Origin: Streptomyces sp. CB02009
Lineage (GTDB): Bacteria; Actinomycetota; Actinomycetes; Streptomycetales; Streptomycetaceae
DNA length: 64,000 nt
Direction: 5' to 3'
Assembly: GCF_001905825.1 (NCBI RefSeq)
Contig: NZ_LIVV01000008.1
Coordinates: forward strand, 1-64,000
Below are positions 37,124 to 48,824 of this stretch, one piece after another (positions within the stretch are counted from its first letter, which is position 1; the number at the start of each line of letters is the position of its first letter). The translations under genes were made by a program, and so were the position numbers. The notes beneath the pieces are model-generated. The model was not told the origin of the DNA. It made no database searches and worked only from the letters and a program-made list of their open reading frames with translations.

Positions 37124-37927
37124 GTGGTCACCAGCGATCAGCGGCGGCGGCAGCTTGCCAGGGAGAAGTACGCGCGGCAGCAGCAGCGGCGGGAGGAGAA
37201 CCGGCGCAAGGCGAAGCGCCGCAACACCGTCGTCGCGGCCGCCCTCGCGGTGGTCCTCGCGGCGGGCGCCGCGGTGTACGCCTCCGTGGCCCTGACGGGC
37301 GACGACACCAAGGACAACGCGGGCTCCGACAACTCGGCGAGCAGCTCGCCCAGCAGCCCGGCGCCCTCGCAGAGCGAGTCGGCGAGCGCCGAACCGAAGA
37401 TGTCGGTGGACGCCAAGGCCACGTACGCCATGGCGCTCAAGACGAACGAGGGCGACATCACGATCACCATGGACGCGGCGAAGACCCCGCGCACGGTGAA
37501 CTCCTTCTCGCACCTCGCCGGGAAGAAGTACTTCGACGGGACGAAGTGCCACCGCCTCACCACCAGCGGCATCTTCGTGCTCCAGTGCGGCGACCCCAAG
37601 GGCGACGGCACCGGCGGTCCGGGCTACACCATCCCGGACGAGAACCTGGACGCCCTGGGCAAGGCGGGCGCGGACGGCTCGGTCACCTACCCCGCGGGCA
37701 CCGTGGCGATGGCGAACACCGGGCAGCCGGGCAGCGGCGGCTCGCAGTTCTTCCTCGTCTACAAGGACACCAAGCTGCCGCCGAGCTACACGCCGTTCGG
37801 GAAGATCGACGCGGCCGGCCTCCAGGTGGTCGAGGACGTCGCCGAGGCCGGAGTCGCGGGCGGCGCCGGCGACGGCGCCCCGAAGAAGGCCGTCACCATC
37901 GAGAAGGCGACCGTCGCGAAGAAGTGA
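37124..37927 (+). CDS. membrane-anchored cyclophilin-type peptidyl-prolyl isomerase
   Basis: 267 residues. Basic cytoplasmic start (REKYARQQQRREENRRKAKR), one membrane helix at about 34-56, a Ser-rich linker (about 65-90) and an external cyclophilin domain. The domain keeps the catalytic Arg (CHRLTTSGIFVLQCGDP), GTGGPGYTIPDE and GSGGSQFFLVYKDT but differs from classical cyclophilins at the FHR motif (Cys for Phe). Probably folds secreted proteins. GTG start at 37124 with AGGAG 8 nt upstream. Divergent from the hydrolase-hisS unit. Confidence 0.92.
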   Translation: MVTSDQRRRQLAREKYARQQQRREENRRKAKRRNTVVAAALAVVLAAGAAVYASVALTGDDTKDNAGSDNSASSSPSSPAPSQSESASAEPKMSVDAKATYAMALKTNEGDITITMDAAKTPRTVNSFSHLAGKKYFDGTKCHRLTTSGIFVLQCGDPKGDGTGGPGYTIPDENLDALGKAGADGSVTYPAGTVAMANTGQPGSGGSQFFLVYKDTKLPPSYTPFGKIDAAGLQVVEDVAEAGVAGGAGDGAPKKAVTIEKATVAKK

Positions 37928-38127
37928 GCCGGGGGTCCGCACGCACGCGTGACCGCCGAATCTCGGTCGCGCTGAGTGCGGACAGCCGGGCCGCCGTTCG
38001 CCTAGATTGGCGTTGTGCAGCGTTGGGCCGTCGGCCGCGCTGCGGAAGGCGGGCGAGGCCCGCCGGGAAACTGTGGACGATGCCCGGGGGGTACGACCCC
38101 GCGACGGCATCATGGTGAGGAGGCGCT

Positions 38128-39357
38128 GTGAGCAGCGACCCGTGGGGCCGCGTCGACGAGACGGGCACCGTGTACGTGCGGACGGCCGAAGGCGAGAAGG
38201 TCGTCGGATCGTGGCAGGCCGGCACCCCTGAGGAGGCTCTGGCCTACTTCGAGCGCAAGTACGAGGGCTTGGTGGTCGAGATCGGCCTCCTCGAGAAGCG
38301 GGTGAAGACCACCGACCTCTCGGCGAAGGACGCCACCGCGGCGATCGAGCACATCCGCCAGCAGATCGACGAGCACCACGCCGTCGGCGACCTGGCCGCG
38401 CTCGCGACCCGTCTCGACAAGCTCGTCGGGACGGTCGACTCGCGCCGCGAGGAGCGCAAGGCCCAGAAGGCCAAGCAGACCGACGAGGCGCGCTCCGCCA
38501 AGGATAAGCTCGTCACCGAGGCCGAGGAGCTGGCCCAGAGCGAGCAGTGGCGCTCCGCGGGCGAGCGGCTGCGCGCGCTCGTGGACACCTGGAAGGGCCT
38601 GCCCCGGCTCGACCGCAAGTCCGACGACGAGCTGTGGCACCGCTTCTCGCACGCCCGCTCGGCGTTCTCGAAGCGCCGCAAGGCCCACTTCGCCTCGCTC
38701 GACGCCCAGCGCGAGGACGCCCGCAAGGCCAAGGAGCGCCTGGTCGCCGAGGCGGAGTCGCTGTCGAACTCCACCGACTGGGGCACCACGGCGGCCCGCT
38801 ACCGCGACCTGATGACGGAGTGGAAGGCGGCCGGCCGCGCCCAGCGCGAGCACGAGGACGACCTGTGGAACCGCTTCCGCGGCGCCCAGGACGTCTTCTT
38901 CGCGGCGCGCGGCGAGGTCTTCGCCGAGCGGGACGCGGAGCAGACCGAGAACCTCAAGCTCAAGGAGGAGCTCGCGACCGAGGCCGAGAAGCTGCTGCCG
39001 GTGTCGGACCTGAAGGCGGCGCGTGCCGCCTTCCGCTCCCTCAACGAGCGGTGGGAGGCCGTCGGCCACGTCCCGCGGGACGCCCGTCCCAAGGTCGAGG
39101 GCCGGATGCACACGGTGGAGCGGGCCATCCAGGAGGCCGAGGAGACCGAGTGGCGCCGGACGAACCCGGAGGCACGCGCGCGTGCCGCGGGTCTGACCGG
39201 TCAGCTCCAGGACGCGGTCGAGAAGCTGCGCAAGCAGATCGACGCGGCCCGCGCCGCCGGCAACGACGCCAAGGCCGACAAGCTCTCCCGTGAGCTGGAG
39301 GGCCGCCAGGCCCTGCTCGACCAGGCGATGAAGGGCCTGGAGGAGTTCGGCGGCTGA
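38128..39357 (+). CDS. DUF349 domain protein, coiled-coil rich
   Basis: 409 residues, unknown function. Several DUF349 repeats of about 70 residues are visible, each with a W-x(n)-G/A and LWxRF pattern (SEQWRSAGERLRALVDTWKG, ELWHRFSHARSAF; DLWNRFRGAQDVFF; NERWEAVGHVPR). The ends are charged helices likely to form coiled coils. GTG start with GGAGG 6 nt upstream. It is convergent with relA and shares its terminator; the pairing is conserved in actinobacteria, but no functional link can be claimed. Confidence 0.9.
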   Translation: MSSDPWGRVDETGTVYVRTAEGEKVVGSWQAGTPEEALAYFERKYEGLVVEIGLLEKRVKTTDLSAKDATAAIEHIRQQIDEHHAVGDLAALATRLDKLVGTVDSRREERKAQKAKQTDEARSAKDKLVTEAEELAQSEQWRSAGERLRALVDTWKGLPRLDRKSDDELWHRFSHARSAFSKRRKAHFASLDAQREDARKAKERLVAEAESLSNSTDWGTTAARYRDLMTEWKAAGRAQREHEDDLWNRFRGAQDVFFAARGEVFAERDAEQTENLKLKEELATEAEKLLPVSDLKAARAAFRSLNERWEAVGHVPRDARPKVEGRMHTVERAIQEAEETEWRRTNPEARARAAGLTGQLQDAVEKLRKQIDAARAAGNDAKADKLSRELEGRQALLDQAMKGLEEFGG

Positions 39358-39374
39358 ACCCGGCCGTGACCGTA

Positions 39375-39415
39375 CGAGGAAGGCCCCCCGGCCGAGTGCC
39401 GGGGGGCCTTCCTCG
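39375..39415. terminator. bidirectional terminator between the DUF349 gene and relA
   Basis: 18-bp perfect stem (39375-39392 with 39398-39415), loop CGAGT, between convergent stops at 39357 and 39425. Confidence 0.85.
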
Positions 39416-39424
39416 TGTCCGCCG

Positions 39425-41920
<2,496 letters not shown>

Positions 41921-42106
41921 GAGCGCTCCTCTGGGGTCCCCCCGGACGGGGTCTGGGGGAGGTACCGGGTCCCCCGGTCAGGCCCGGAAAGGCCATCGTA
42001 TCGAGCCCGGACACGCACTGCTCACGCGGCCGGGGCGGAGTACGGGCCCGACGGCGGGCGCGGCACACCCCCCGGGTTCGCGGACCCGGACACCCTGGAA
42101 AACCGA

Positions 42107-42139
42107 CGGGGCGCCCCGGGGATTCCCCGGAGCGCCCCG
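42107..42139 (-). terminator. apt terminator
   Basis: About 14 paired bases (42107-42114 with 42132-42139; 42116-42121 with 42125-42130) with one mismatch, 20 bp past the apt stop. It separates secDF-apt from relA. Confidence 0.75.
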
Positions 42140-42159
42140 TGCGGGGGTGAAGCCCGATG

Positions 42160-42711
42160 TCAGACGGTGATCAGCGCCGTGAGCGGAGCGCCGTTCAGAG
42201 CCGGCTCCAGACGGGCGCGGCCCGGGAGGAAGCCGAGCTCCATCAGGACCGCGACGCCCGCCACCTCGGCGCCCGCGCGGCGGATGAGCTCGATCGAGGC
42301 CTCGGCCGTCCCGCCGGTGGCGAGGACGTCGTCGATGACCATGACGCGGTCGCCCGCGGCCAGGTCCTCGGCGTGCACCTCGATCTCGGCGGTGCCGTAC
42401 TCCAGCTCGTACGCCTGGCGGAGCGTCGCCCCGGGGAGCTTGCCGGCCTTGCGGACGGGGACGAATCCCAGTCCCGCGCGGACGGCCACCGGGGCGGCCA
42501 GGATGAAGCCGCGCGCCTCGAGACCGACGATCTTCGTCGCACCGTGCGCGGAGCACAGCCCGGCGAGGGCGTCCGTGAGCGCCGTGAACGCCTCCGGGTC
42601 CGCGAGCAGCGGCGTGATGTCCTTGAACAGCACGCCCGGCTTCGGGTAGTCCGGTACGTCGCGGATGCGGCTGAGCAGGAGGTCGGTGACGTCCTGGGCC
42701 TCGGCGGTCAT
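42160..42711 (-). CDS. apt: adenine phosphoribosyltransferase
   Basis: Salvages adenine to AMP with PRPP. 183 residues. PRPP-binding motif VMVIDDVLATGGTAEAS, adenine-site segment VGLEARGFILAAPVA, YPKPGVLFKDITPLL. ATG at 42711 overlaps the secF stop by 4 nt (ATGA), and it is followed by relA, the arrangement I recall as typical of Streptomyces. Confidence 0.96.
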   Translation of the reverse strand: MTAEAQDVTDLLLSRIRDVPDYPKPGVLFKDITPLLADPEAFTALTDALAGLCSAHGATKIVGLEARGFILAAPVAVRAGLGFVPVRKAGKLPGATLRQAYELEYGTAEIEVHAEDLAAGDRVMVIDDVLATGGTAEASIELIRRAGAEVAGVAVLMELGFLPGRARLEPALNGAPLTALITV

Positions 42712-43787
42712 CCTCGGTGCTCCGAGGAGCGGCCGCGACGGCTCGCCCGCGGGCCGACGACGGCGATCTCGTTGTCGTCGGACCGGTCGTCCGAGCCGTC
42801 GTACGACTCGCCCTTGGCGGCCGCACCGGCCCGCTTCGCCATGATGCGCTTCTTGAGCGCCCTGATCGCCGGGTCGCGCTCCTTGAGGTCGGCGACGAGC
42901 GGGGTGGCGATGAAGATCGAGGAGTACGCACCGGCGGCGAGGCCGACGAACAGCGACAGCGAGATGTCGTTGAGCATGCCGGCGCCGAGGACGCCGCCAC
43001 CGATGAAGAGCAGGCCGGCGACCGGCAGCAGCGCGACGACGGTGGTGTTGATCGAACGGACCAGGGTGCCGTTGATCGAGCGGTTGGCCAGCTCGCTGTA
43101 CGTGAAGCGGGTCTGCTTCGTGATGTCCTTCGTCTGTTCCTTGAGGGAGTCGAAGACGACGACGGTGTCGTACAGCGAATAACCGAGGATCGTCAGCAGA
43201 CCGATGACCGTGCCGACGGTGACCTCGAAGCCGACCAGCGAGTAGATGCCGACCGTGATCGTGAGGTCGTGGATCAGCGCGATGAGCGCCGCGACCGCCA
43301 TCCTCCACTCGAAGGCGATGGCCAGGTAGATCACCACGAGGATCATGAAGACCCCCAGACCTGTCCAGGCCTTGGTGGCGATCTGCTCACCCCAGCTGGG
43401 ACCGACGAGCTCCGCCGCGATCTTGTCCTCGGGGACGTTCAGGTCCTTGGCGAGCTCCGTGCGGACCTTGTCGGACTGCGCGGTGTCGAGGCCGCCGACC
43501 TGGATGCGGAGGGAGCCGTTGCCGAGCTGCTGGACGATGGCGTCGTGGCCGGAGGCCTCTTCCGCGTACTCCTGCGCCTGGCTGACGGAGACTTCCGACT
43601 TCGGGGTCGTGAAGACGGCGCCGCCCTGGAACTCGATACCCATGTTGAGGCCGCGGACGGCCAGGGCGACGATGGCGGTGATGGTGATCAGGATGGACAG
43701 GCCATACCAGATCTTGCGGTTGCCGATGAAGTCGTAGCCGACCTCACCACGGTGGAGCCGGGCGCCGAGATCGCCGAGCTTCGACAT
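42708..43787 (-). CDS. secF: preprotein translocase subunit SecF
   Basis: RND-like accessory of the Sec translocon that uses the proton gradient to aid export. 359 residues with six membrane segments expected. FIGNRKIWYGLSILIT begins TM1, then NMGIEFQGGAVF, and the conserved EWRMAVAALIALIHDLTIT and GYSLYDTVVVFDSLKE region. I chose ATG at 43787 (MSKLGDLGARLHRG) with GGAGG 6 nt upstream, 1 nt after the secD stop. Long polar C-terminus with Lys/Arg and Asp. Confidence 0.96.
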   Translation of the reverse strand: MSKLGDLGARLHRGEVGYDFIGNRKIWYGLSILITITAIVALAVRGLNMGIEFQGGAVFTTPKSEVSVSQAQEYAEEASGHDAIVQQLGNGSLRIQVGGLDTAQSDKVRTELAKDLNVPEDKIAAELVGPSWGEQIATKAWTGLGVFMILVVIYLAIAFEWRMAVAALIALIHDLTITVGIYSLVGFEVTVGTVIGLLTILGYSLYDTVVVFDSLKEQTKDITKQTRFTYSELANRSINGTLVRSINTTVVALLPVAGLLFIGGGVLGAGMLNDISLSLFVGLAAGAYSSIFIATPLVADLKERDPAIRALKKRIMAKRAGAAAKGESYDGSDDRSDDNEIAVVGPRASRRGRSSEHRG

Positions 43788-43788
43788 C

Positions 43789-45564
43789 TCACGCCTCCTT
43801 CGGGTCGACAGGGCCAGCGGCAGAGGCATTGGCACGACGGGTGCGGCGCAGCGGCGGCTTGGCGCCGAGCCGCTTCGGGTCGAGGCCGGACCAGGCGTGG
43901 CCGTCGCCGAAGAACTTGGTCCGCGCGAGGAGCGTCATGACCGGCTTGGTGAAGAGGAACACCACGACGACGTCGAGCAGGGTGGTCAGGCCCAGCGTGA
44001 ACGCGAAGCCCTGGACCTTGCCGACGGTGACGATGAAGAGCACGGCCGCGGCCAGGAACGACACGAAGTCGGAGACCAGGATGGTGCGGCGGGCGCGCGG
44101 CCAGGCGCGCTCCACGGCCGGGCGGAGCGTGCGGCCCTCGCGGAGCTCGTCACGGATGCGCTCGAAGTACACGATGAACGAGTCCGCGGTGATGCCGATG
44201 GCGACGATGGCACCGCAGACGGCCGGCAGGTTCAGCGCGAAGCCGATGGTCGGGCCGAGCAGGGCCATGATCACGTAGGTGAGCAGCGCGGAGACGCCGA
44301 GGCTCAGGATGGCGATCAGCGACAGGCCGCGGTAGTAGGCCACCAGGTAGATGATGACCAGGCCGAGGCCGATGGCGCCGGCGATCAGACCGGCTTCCAG
44401 CTGCTCGCCGCCGAGCGCGGCGGTGACCGTGTCGACGCTCTGCGTCTCGAAGGTCAGGGGCAGGGCACCGTACGACAGGATGTTGCCGAGGTCCTGGGCC
44501 GACTGCTGGTTGAAGTTGCCGGAGATCTCGGCGCTGGCGCTCAGCGTCTGGCGCACGGACGGGGCCGAGACGACCTCGCCGTCCAGGACGATCGCGAAGC
44601 GGTTCTGCGGGTCGGCCTGCGCCGACAGCTTGCCGGTGATCGCCTGGAACTTCTTGGAGCCCGCGTCCGTGAAGTCCATGGTGACGATCCACATGCCGCG
44701 CTGCTGGTCGAGCTGGCCCTTGGCGTCGTCGACGTCACGGCCCTCGACCTCGGCGGGGCCGAGGAGGTACTTCGACCAGACGCCGGGCTCGTCCTCGCCG
44801 CACGCGACGGTGGGCTCGGTGGGCTTGACGCCCTGGCCGGCCGCGGTGCGCTGCTTGGGGTCGAGGCAGTTCAGGGAGGTGAACTTCTGCTGGAGCGCCG
44901 CGGTGGCGGCGTCCGGCGTCGGGGTCGCCGACGGGGTACCGGTGGCCTTCGGCGTCGTGGACGGCGAGGCGCTGCCGGTCGGCGTCGGGGTGGGGCTCGG
45001 GGCCTTGAGGGCCTCGGTGAGCGCGCGGCCCTGGGCGGAGCCGGTGGCCGTCGGGGTGGCCTGCTTCTCGCCCGCGGTCGAGCCGGAGGCGGAGGAGGAC
45101 GGCTTGGCGGAGGGAGAACCGGAGGAGCCGGCGCTGGGCGCCGCGGCGGGTCCACCGTTCGTCACCGCGAGAACGGGCCGGAAGTAGAGCTGGGCGGTGG
45201 TACCGACCTGCTCCCTGGCCTGCTTCTCGTTCGTCCCGCGAGGGATGTTGACGATGATGTTCTCTTTGCCCTGCGTCTGGACCTCGGCCTCGGAGACACC
45301 GAGACCGTTGACCCGGCGCTCGATGATGCCGACGGCGGTGTTCATGTTGGTCTCGTTGACCGCCGACTCCTGGCCGGGCTCAGCCTTGGCCTTGAGCGTG
45401 ATCGACGTACCGCCGGCGAGGTCGATGCCCAGGCGCGGGGTGGTGTGCCCCGACCAGAACATCCCGCCGGTGAGCGCGACCATGGCGATCAGGATGAGTG
45501 CCAGGGCGCGGCCCGGCCGGCTCTGTCCCCCCGCCGGCCTTCGGCCCTTCTTCGGTGCTGCCAC
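43789..45564 (-). CDS. secD: preprotein translocase subunit SecD with a Ser/Thr/Pro-rich insert
   Basis: Partner of SecF. 591 residues. TM1 at about 20-38, then LGIDLAGGTSITL, a first external domain interrupted by a low-complexity segment at about 136-222 (TPTPTGSASPSTTP and similar), then the P1 domain with GEVVSAPSVRQTLS and the membrane block with GLGLVIIYLVAYYRGLSLIA and AIGITADSFIVYFERIRDE. GTG at 45564 chosen (AAPKKGRRPAGG), with GGGAG 9 nt upstream. Part of yajC-secD-secF-apt. Confidence 0.96.
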   Translation of the reverse strand: MAAPKKGRRPAGGQSRPGRALALILIAMVALTGGMFWSGHTTPRLGIDLAGGTSITLKAKAEPGQESAVNETNMNTAVGIIERRVNGLGVSEAEVQTQGKENIIVNIPRGTNEKQAREQVGTTAQLYFRPVLAVTNGGPAAAPSAGSSGSPSAKPSSSASGSTAGEKQATPTATGSAQGRALTEALKAPSPTPTPTGSASPSTTPKATGTPSATPTPDAATAALQQKFTSLNCLDPKQRTAAGQGVKPTEPTVACGEDEPGVWSKYLLGPAEVEGRDVDDAKGQLDQQRGMWIVTMDFTDAGSKKFQAITGKLSAQADPQNRFAIVLDGEVVSAPSVRQTLSASAEISGNFNQQSAQDLGNILSYGALPLTFETQSVDTVTAALGGEQLEAGLIAGAIGLGLVIIYLVAYYRGLSLIAILSLGVSALLTYVIMALLGPTIGFALNLPAVCGAIVAIGITADSFIVYFERIRDELREGRTLRPAVERAWPRARRTILVSDFVSFLAAAVLFIVTVGKVQGFAFTLGLTTLLDVVVVFLFTKPVMTLLARTKFFGDGHAWSGLDPKRLGAKPPLRRTRRANASAAGPVDPKEA

Positions 45565-45708
45565 CTGTCGTATCTCCCTGTCCAACCGTCCCGCGCCGGG
45601 TGTGCGCGGGACGGCCACGAAGTGTGTGTGGGGACCTTCCCCCGCAGACGTGGAACCGTTCCGAGAACCGCGCGCGCCGGTGGGCGTGCGCGGTGTCCTC
45701 GGCCGCGA

Positions 45709-46173
45709 CTACTTCGCGTCGGTCTCGCCGTCGGCCTTGCCGTCCTTCTGGCCCTCCGCAGCGTCGGTCGCGTCCGACTTCTTCGTCAGATCGGCCTTCG
45801 GCGCGTCCTCGACGGTCTCCGTGGCCTCGGCGGCCTCGGTCAGCGACGAGGCGTCGTCCGGGACGACCGCGTCGGAGTCCGAGTCCTCGTCGTCACCGTG
45901 GACGATGCGGTTGTACTCGGAGTCCTCGAGGACGGCGCCGATCGCGTTCTTGGCGTAGACGGCGTGCACGCCGGGCGCGACCTCGAGGAGGACGGTCTCG
46001 TCGGCGATCTCCTTGACAGTGGCGTACATCCCCCCGATCGTCCGTACACCGGTGCCGGGCTGCATCTCGTTGCGCATCTGCGCCGCCGCCTGCTGCTTCT
46101 TCTTGGCAGAGCGGGTCATCAGGAACATGGCCCCGATGAGGACGATGAAGGGGAGGAGGGTCACGATGCTCAC
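45709..46173 (-). CDS. yajC: preprotein translocase accessory subunit YajC
   Basis: Single-span protein of the SecDF-YajC complex. 154 residues, longer than the usual about 110. TM at about 3-20 (IVTLLPFIVLIGAMFLMTR), then the conserved SAKKKQQAAAQMRNEMQPGTGVRTIGGMYATV block and a long acidic C-terminal tail (rich in Asp, Glu and Ser) that is likely disordered. GTG start. Upstream of secD after a 144-bp spacer. Confidence 0.95.
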   Translation of the reverse strand: MSIVTLLPFIVLIGAMFLMTRSAKKKQQAAAQMRNEMQPGTGVRTIGGMYATVKEIADETVLLEVAPGVHAVYAKNAIGAVLEDSEYNRIVHGDDEDSDSDAVVPDDASSLTEAAEATETVEDAPKADLTKKSDATDAAEGQKDGKADGETDAK

Positions 46174-46338
46174 GGGACGGGTTTCCTTCGCACGGTCGCG
46201 GAGAACCCGCGGCCTGATCTTCGGGGGTGGGCGCGCCGACCAGAAAGGGCGGCATCGGCGGAGTCTAGGCGAGTCCGCATCGACTGAACAACGTCCAGCA
46301 TCGCACCCCGGTTCCTGTCCGGGCGAGTGTCAGCACCG

Positions 46339-47418
46339 TCACGCCCCGAAGAGCCCCTGTTGTCCGCTTCCGGCCGCCCCCGGGCCCGCAGCCTGCGGCG
46401 GAACCAGTCCCAGGTGCGCCCATGCCGCGGGGGTGGCGACCCGGCCACGGGGCGTGCGGGCCAGCAGTCCCTCCCGTACGAGGAAGGGTTCGGCGACCTC
46501 CTCGACGGTCTCGCGCTCCTCCCCCACCGCCACGGCCAGCGTGGAGAGGCCGACCGGGCCGCCGCCGAAGAGCTTGAGCAGGGCCTCGAGGACGGCCCGG
46601 TCGAGCCGGTCGAGGCCGCGGCCGTCGACCTCGTACACGCTGAGGGCCGCCTCCGCGATCTCCCGGGTGATGGCTCCGTCGGCCCTGACCTGCGCGTAGT
46701 CGCGGACGCGGCGGAGCAGCCGGTTGGCGATACGGGGGGTGCCGCGGGACCGGCCGGCGATCTCGGCGGCGCCCGCCGGGTCGATCTCGACGTCGAGGAG
46801 TCCGGCGGAGCGGTGGATCACGCGCTGGAGCTCGGCCGGGTCGTAGAACTCCATGTGGCCGGTGAAGCCGAAGCGGTCGCGCAGCGGCGGCGGCAGGAGT
46901 CCGGCCCGGGTGGTGGCGCCGACCAGGGTGAACGGCGGGAGTTCGAGCGGGATGGCGGTGGCACCGGGGCCCTTGCCGACGATCACGTCGACGCGGAAGT
47001 CCTCCATCGCCATGTAGAGCATCTCCTCGGCGGGCCGGGACATCCGGTGGATCTCGTCGAGGAAGAGGATCTCGCCCTCCTGGAGGGAGGAGAGGATCGC
47101 GGCGAGGTCGCCGGCGTGCTGGATCGCGGGACCCGAGGTGATGCGGATCGGCGCGTTCATCTCGGCGGCGATGATCATGGAGAGGGTGGTCTTGCCGAGG
47201 CCGGGGGCGCCGGAGAGCAGCACGTGGTCGGCGGTGGCGCCGCGCTGACGGGCGGCCTTGAGGACCAGGTCGAGCTGCTGGCGGACCTTCTCCTGGCCGA
47301 CGAACTCGCTGAGGTCCTTGGGCCGGAGAGCCGCCTCGACGGCCTGGTCGTCCCCCTCGGCCGATGCCCCGACGATGCGCGCCTCGTCGTCGCCGGTGGT
47401 CTCGTCGTCCCAGTTCAC
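46339..47418 (-). CDS. ruvB: Holliday junction branch migration ATPase RuvB
   Basis: Motor subunit of RuvABC that drives branch migration. 359 residues. Walker A GAPGLGKTTL, Walker B LFLDEIHRMSR, GATTRAGLLPPPLRDRFG, and the C-terminal winged-helix domain. GTG start. A hairpin lies between ruvA and ruvB, which may separate their expression. Confidence 0.97.
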   Translation of the reverse strand: MNWDDETTGDDEARIVGASAEGDDQAVEAALRPKDLSEFVGQEKVRQQLDLVLKAARQRGATADHVLLSGAPGLGKTTLSMIIAAEMNAPIRITSGPAIQHAGDLAAILSSLQEGEILFLDEIHRMSRPAEEMLYMAMEDFRVDVIVGKGPGATAIPLELPPFTLVGATTRAGLLPPPLRDRFGFTGHMEFYDPAELQRVIHRSAGLLDVEIDPAGAAEIAGRSRGTPRIANRLLRRVRDYAQVRADGAITREIAEAALSVYEVDGRGLDRLDRAVLEALLKLFGGGPVGLSTLAVAVGEERETVEEVAEPFLVREGLLARTPRGRVATPAAWAHLGLVPPQAAGPGAAGSGQQGLFGA

Positions 47419-47472
47419 GGTTCTTCTGCCTTCTCGGTGGTGGTGCGGTGGTCGGTGCGGCGGGGTGGGGAA

Positions 47473-47495
47473 GGCCCCGCCGCCGCGGCGGGGCC
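47473..47495 (-). terminator. hairpin between ruvA and ruvB
   Basis: Perfect 11-bp all-GC stem (47473-47483 with 47485-47495), starting 3 bp past the ruvA stop. It may be a terminator or attenuator inside the ruv operon. Confidence 0.5.
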
Positions 47496-47497
47496 CG

Positions 47498-48130
47498 TCA
47501 GCGGGCGCGGTTCAGGGACTGCAGGGCCGCCCGCAGCAGCTGCGGCACCGGCGCCGAGCCGCCCGCGGCGATCGCCTCCTCCGCCTGCGGCGTCACCGCG
47601 GCCACGGCCTCCTCCGCCTCGCGCGACGCGTAGCCGAGTCCGATGAGCGCGGCGGAGAGCTGCTCCGTCCACGGCGCGGGTCCGGAGGCCGCCGCCCGCT
47701 GGGCGCCGACCATGCCGCTGCTGCCGAGCGGTGCGCCGAGCTTGTCCTTCAGTTCGAGGAGGAGTTTCTGCGCGCCCTTCTTGCCGATGCCGGGGACGGC
47801 CATGAGCGCCTTCTCGTCACCGGTGGACACGGCGAGGCGCAGTGCGTCGGGGCTGTGCACCCCGAGCATGGCCTGGGCGAGCCGGGGCCCGACGCCGCTC
47901 GCGGTCTGGAGCAGCTCGAAGACCTGCCGCTCGTCGTCGTCCGCGAAGCCGTACAGGGTGAGGGAGTCCTCCCGGACGACCAGGGAGGTGGCGAGCCGGG
48001 CGTCCTCGCCGATCCGCAGTCCCGCGAGCGTTCCCGGGGTGCACTGGACGGCCATGCCCACGCCGCCGACCTCGATGACGGCCGTGGTGGGGGCGAGCGC
48101 GGCGACCGGGCCGCTGACGAAGGCGATCAT
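47498..48130 (-). CDS. ruvA: Holliday junction binding protein RuvA
   Basis: Tetrameric DNA-binding subunit of RuvABC. 210 residues. OB-fold domain I (MIAFVSGPVAALAPTTAVIE), helix-hairpin-helix domain (LLQTASGVGPRLAQAMLGVH, LMAVPGIGKKGAQKLLLEL), and the small C-terminal domain III that binds RuvB (LIGLGYASREAEEAVAA). ATG overlaps the ruvC stop (ATGA). Confidence 0.97.
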   Translation of the reverse strand: MIAFVSGPVAALAPTTAVIEVGGVGMAVQCTPGTLAGLRIGEDARLATSLVVREDSLTLYGFADDDERQVFELLQTASGVGPRLAQAMLGVHSPDALRLAVSTGDEKALMAVPGIGKKGAQKLLLELKDKLGAPLGSSGMVGAQRAAASGPAPWTEQLSAALIGLGYASREAEEAVAAVTPQAEEAIAAGGSAPVPQLLRAALQSLNRAR

Positions 48131-48690
48131 CGGGTTCGGCCTTTCACTGCGGCCGCCTGCCGGGCGACCGCCTGCTGGAGACGGTTCTCGGCGACGGCCT
48201 GCTGGAGACGGTTCTGGGCGGGGGCGCGCCAGATGTGGCAGATGGCGAGGGCGAGCGCGTCGGCGGCGTCGGCCGGCTTGGGCGGGGCGGAGAGCCGGAG
48301 CAGCCGCGTCACCATGGCCCCGACCTGCGCCTTGTCGGCGCGTCCGCTGCCGGTGACGGCGGCCTTGACCTCACTGGGGGTGTGCAGGGCGACGGGGATG
48401 CCGCGGCGCGAGGCGCAGAGCATGGCGACGGCGCTCGCCTGGGCGGTGCCCATCACCGTACGGACGTTGTGCTGGCTGAACACCCGCTCCACGGCGACGA
48501 GTTCGGGCGAGAAGCGGTCGAGCCACTCCTCGATGCCGCGCTCGATGCCGACGAGGCGCACCCCGATGTCGTCGTCCGCGGCGGTCCGCACCACGCCCAC
48601 GCCGAGCATGGTGAGGGGCCGTCCGGCGACCCCCTCGACGACGCCGACGCCGCACCGGGTCAGACCCGGGTCCACCCCGAGAACACGCAC
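48127..48690 (-). CDS. ruvC: crossover junction endodeoxyribonuclease RuvC
   Basis: Resolves Holliday junctions. 187 residues. RNase H fold with D7 (VLGVDPGLTRCGVG), the second acidic residue in LVAVERVFSQHNVRT, and the C-terminal DAADALALAICH acids. Followed by ruvA and ruvB. GTG-like upstream region carries the terminator of yebC. Confidence 0.96.
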   Translation of the reverse strand: MRVLGVDPGLTRCGVGVVEGVAGRPLTMLGVGVVRTAADDDIGVRLVGIERGIEEWLDRFSPELVAVERVFSQHNVRTVMGTAQASAVAMLCASRRGIPVALHTPSEVKAAVTGSGRADKAQVGAMVTRLLRLSAPPKPADAADALALAICHIWRAPAQNRLQQAVAENRLQQAVARQAAAVKGRTR

Positions 48691-48757
48691 GCCGCACCCC
48701 CTCCTCGCTCACCTGTTTGTGCAGGCTATCCGGTGCCACCGACAACGCCGCGCGAAC

Positions 48758-48799
48758 GACAGCGGGCCGACGGGGGTGTGTCCCCGTCGGCCCGCTGTC
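48758..48799 (-). terminator. yebC terminator
   Basis: 18-bp perfect stem (48758-48775 with 48782-48799), loop GTGTGT, 25 bp past the yebC stop. Confidence 0.8.
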
Positions 48800-48824
48800 C
48801 GGCCGTGCCGATCGACGGCCCGGA

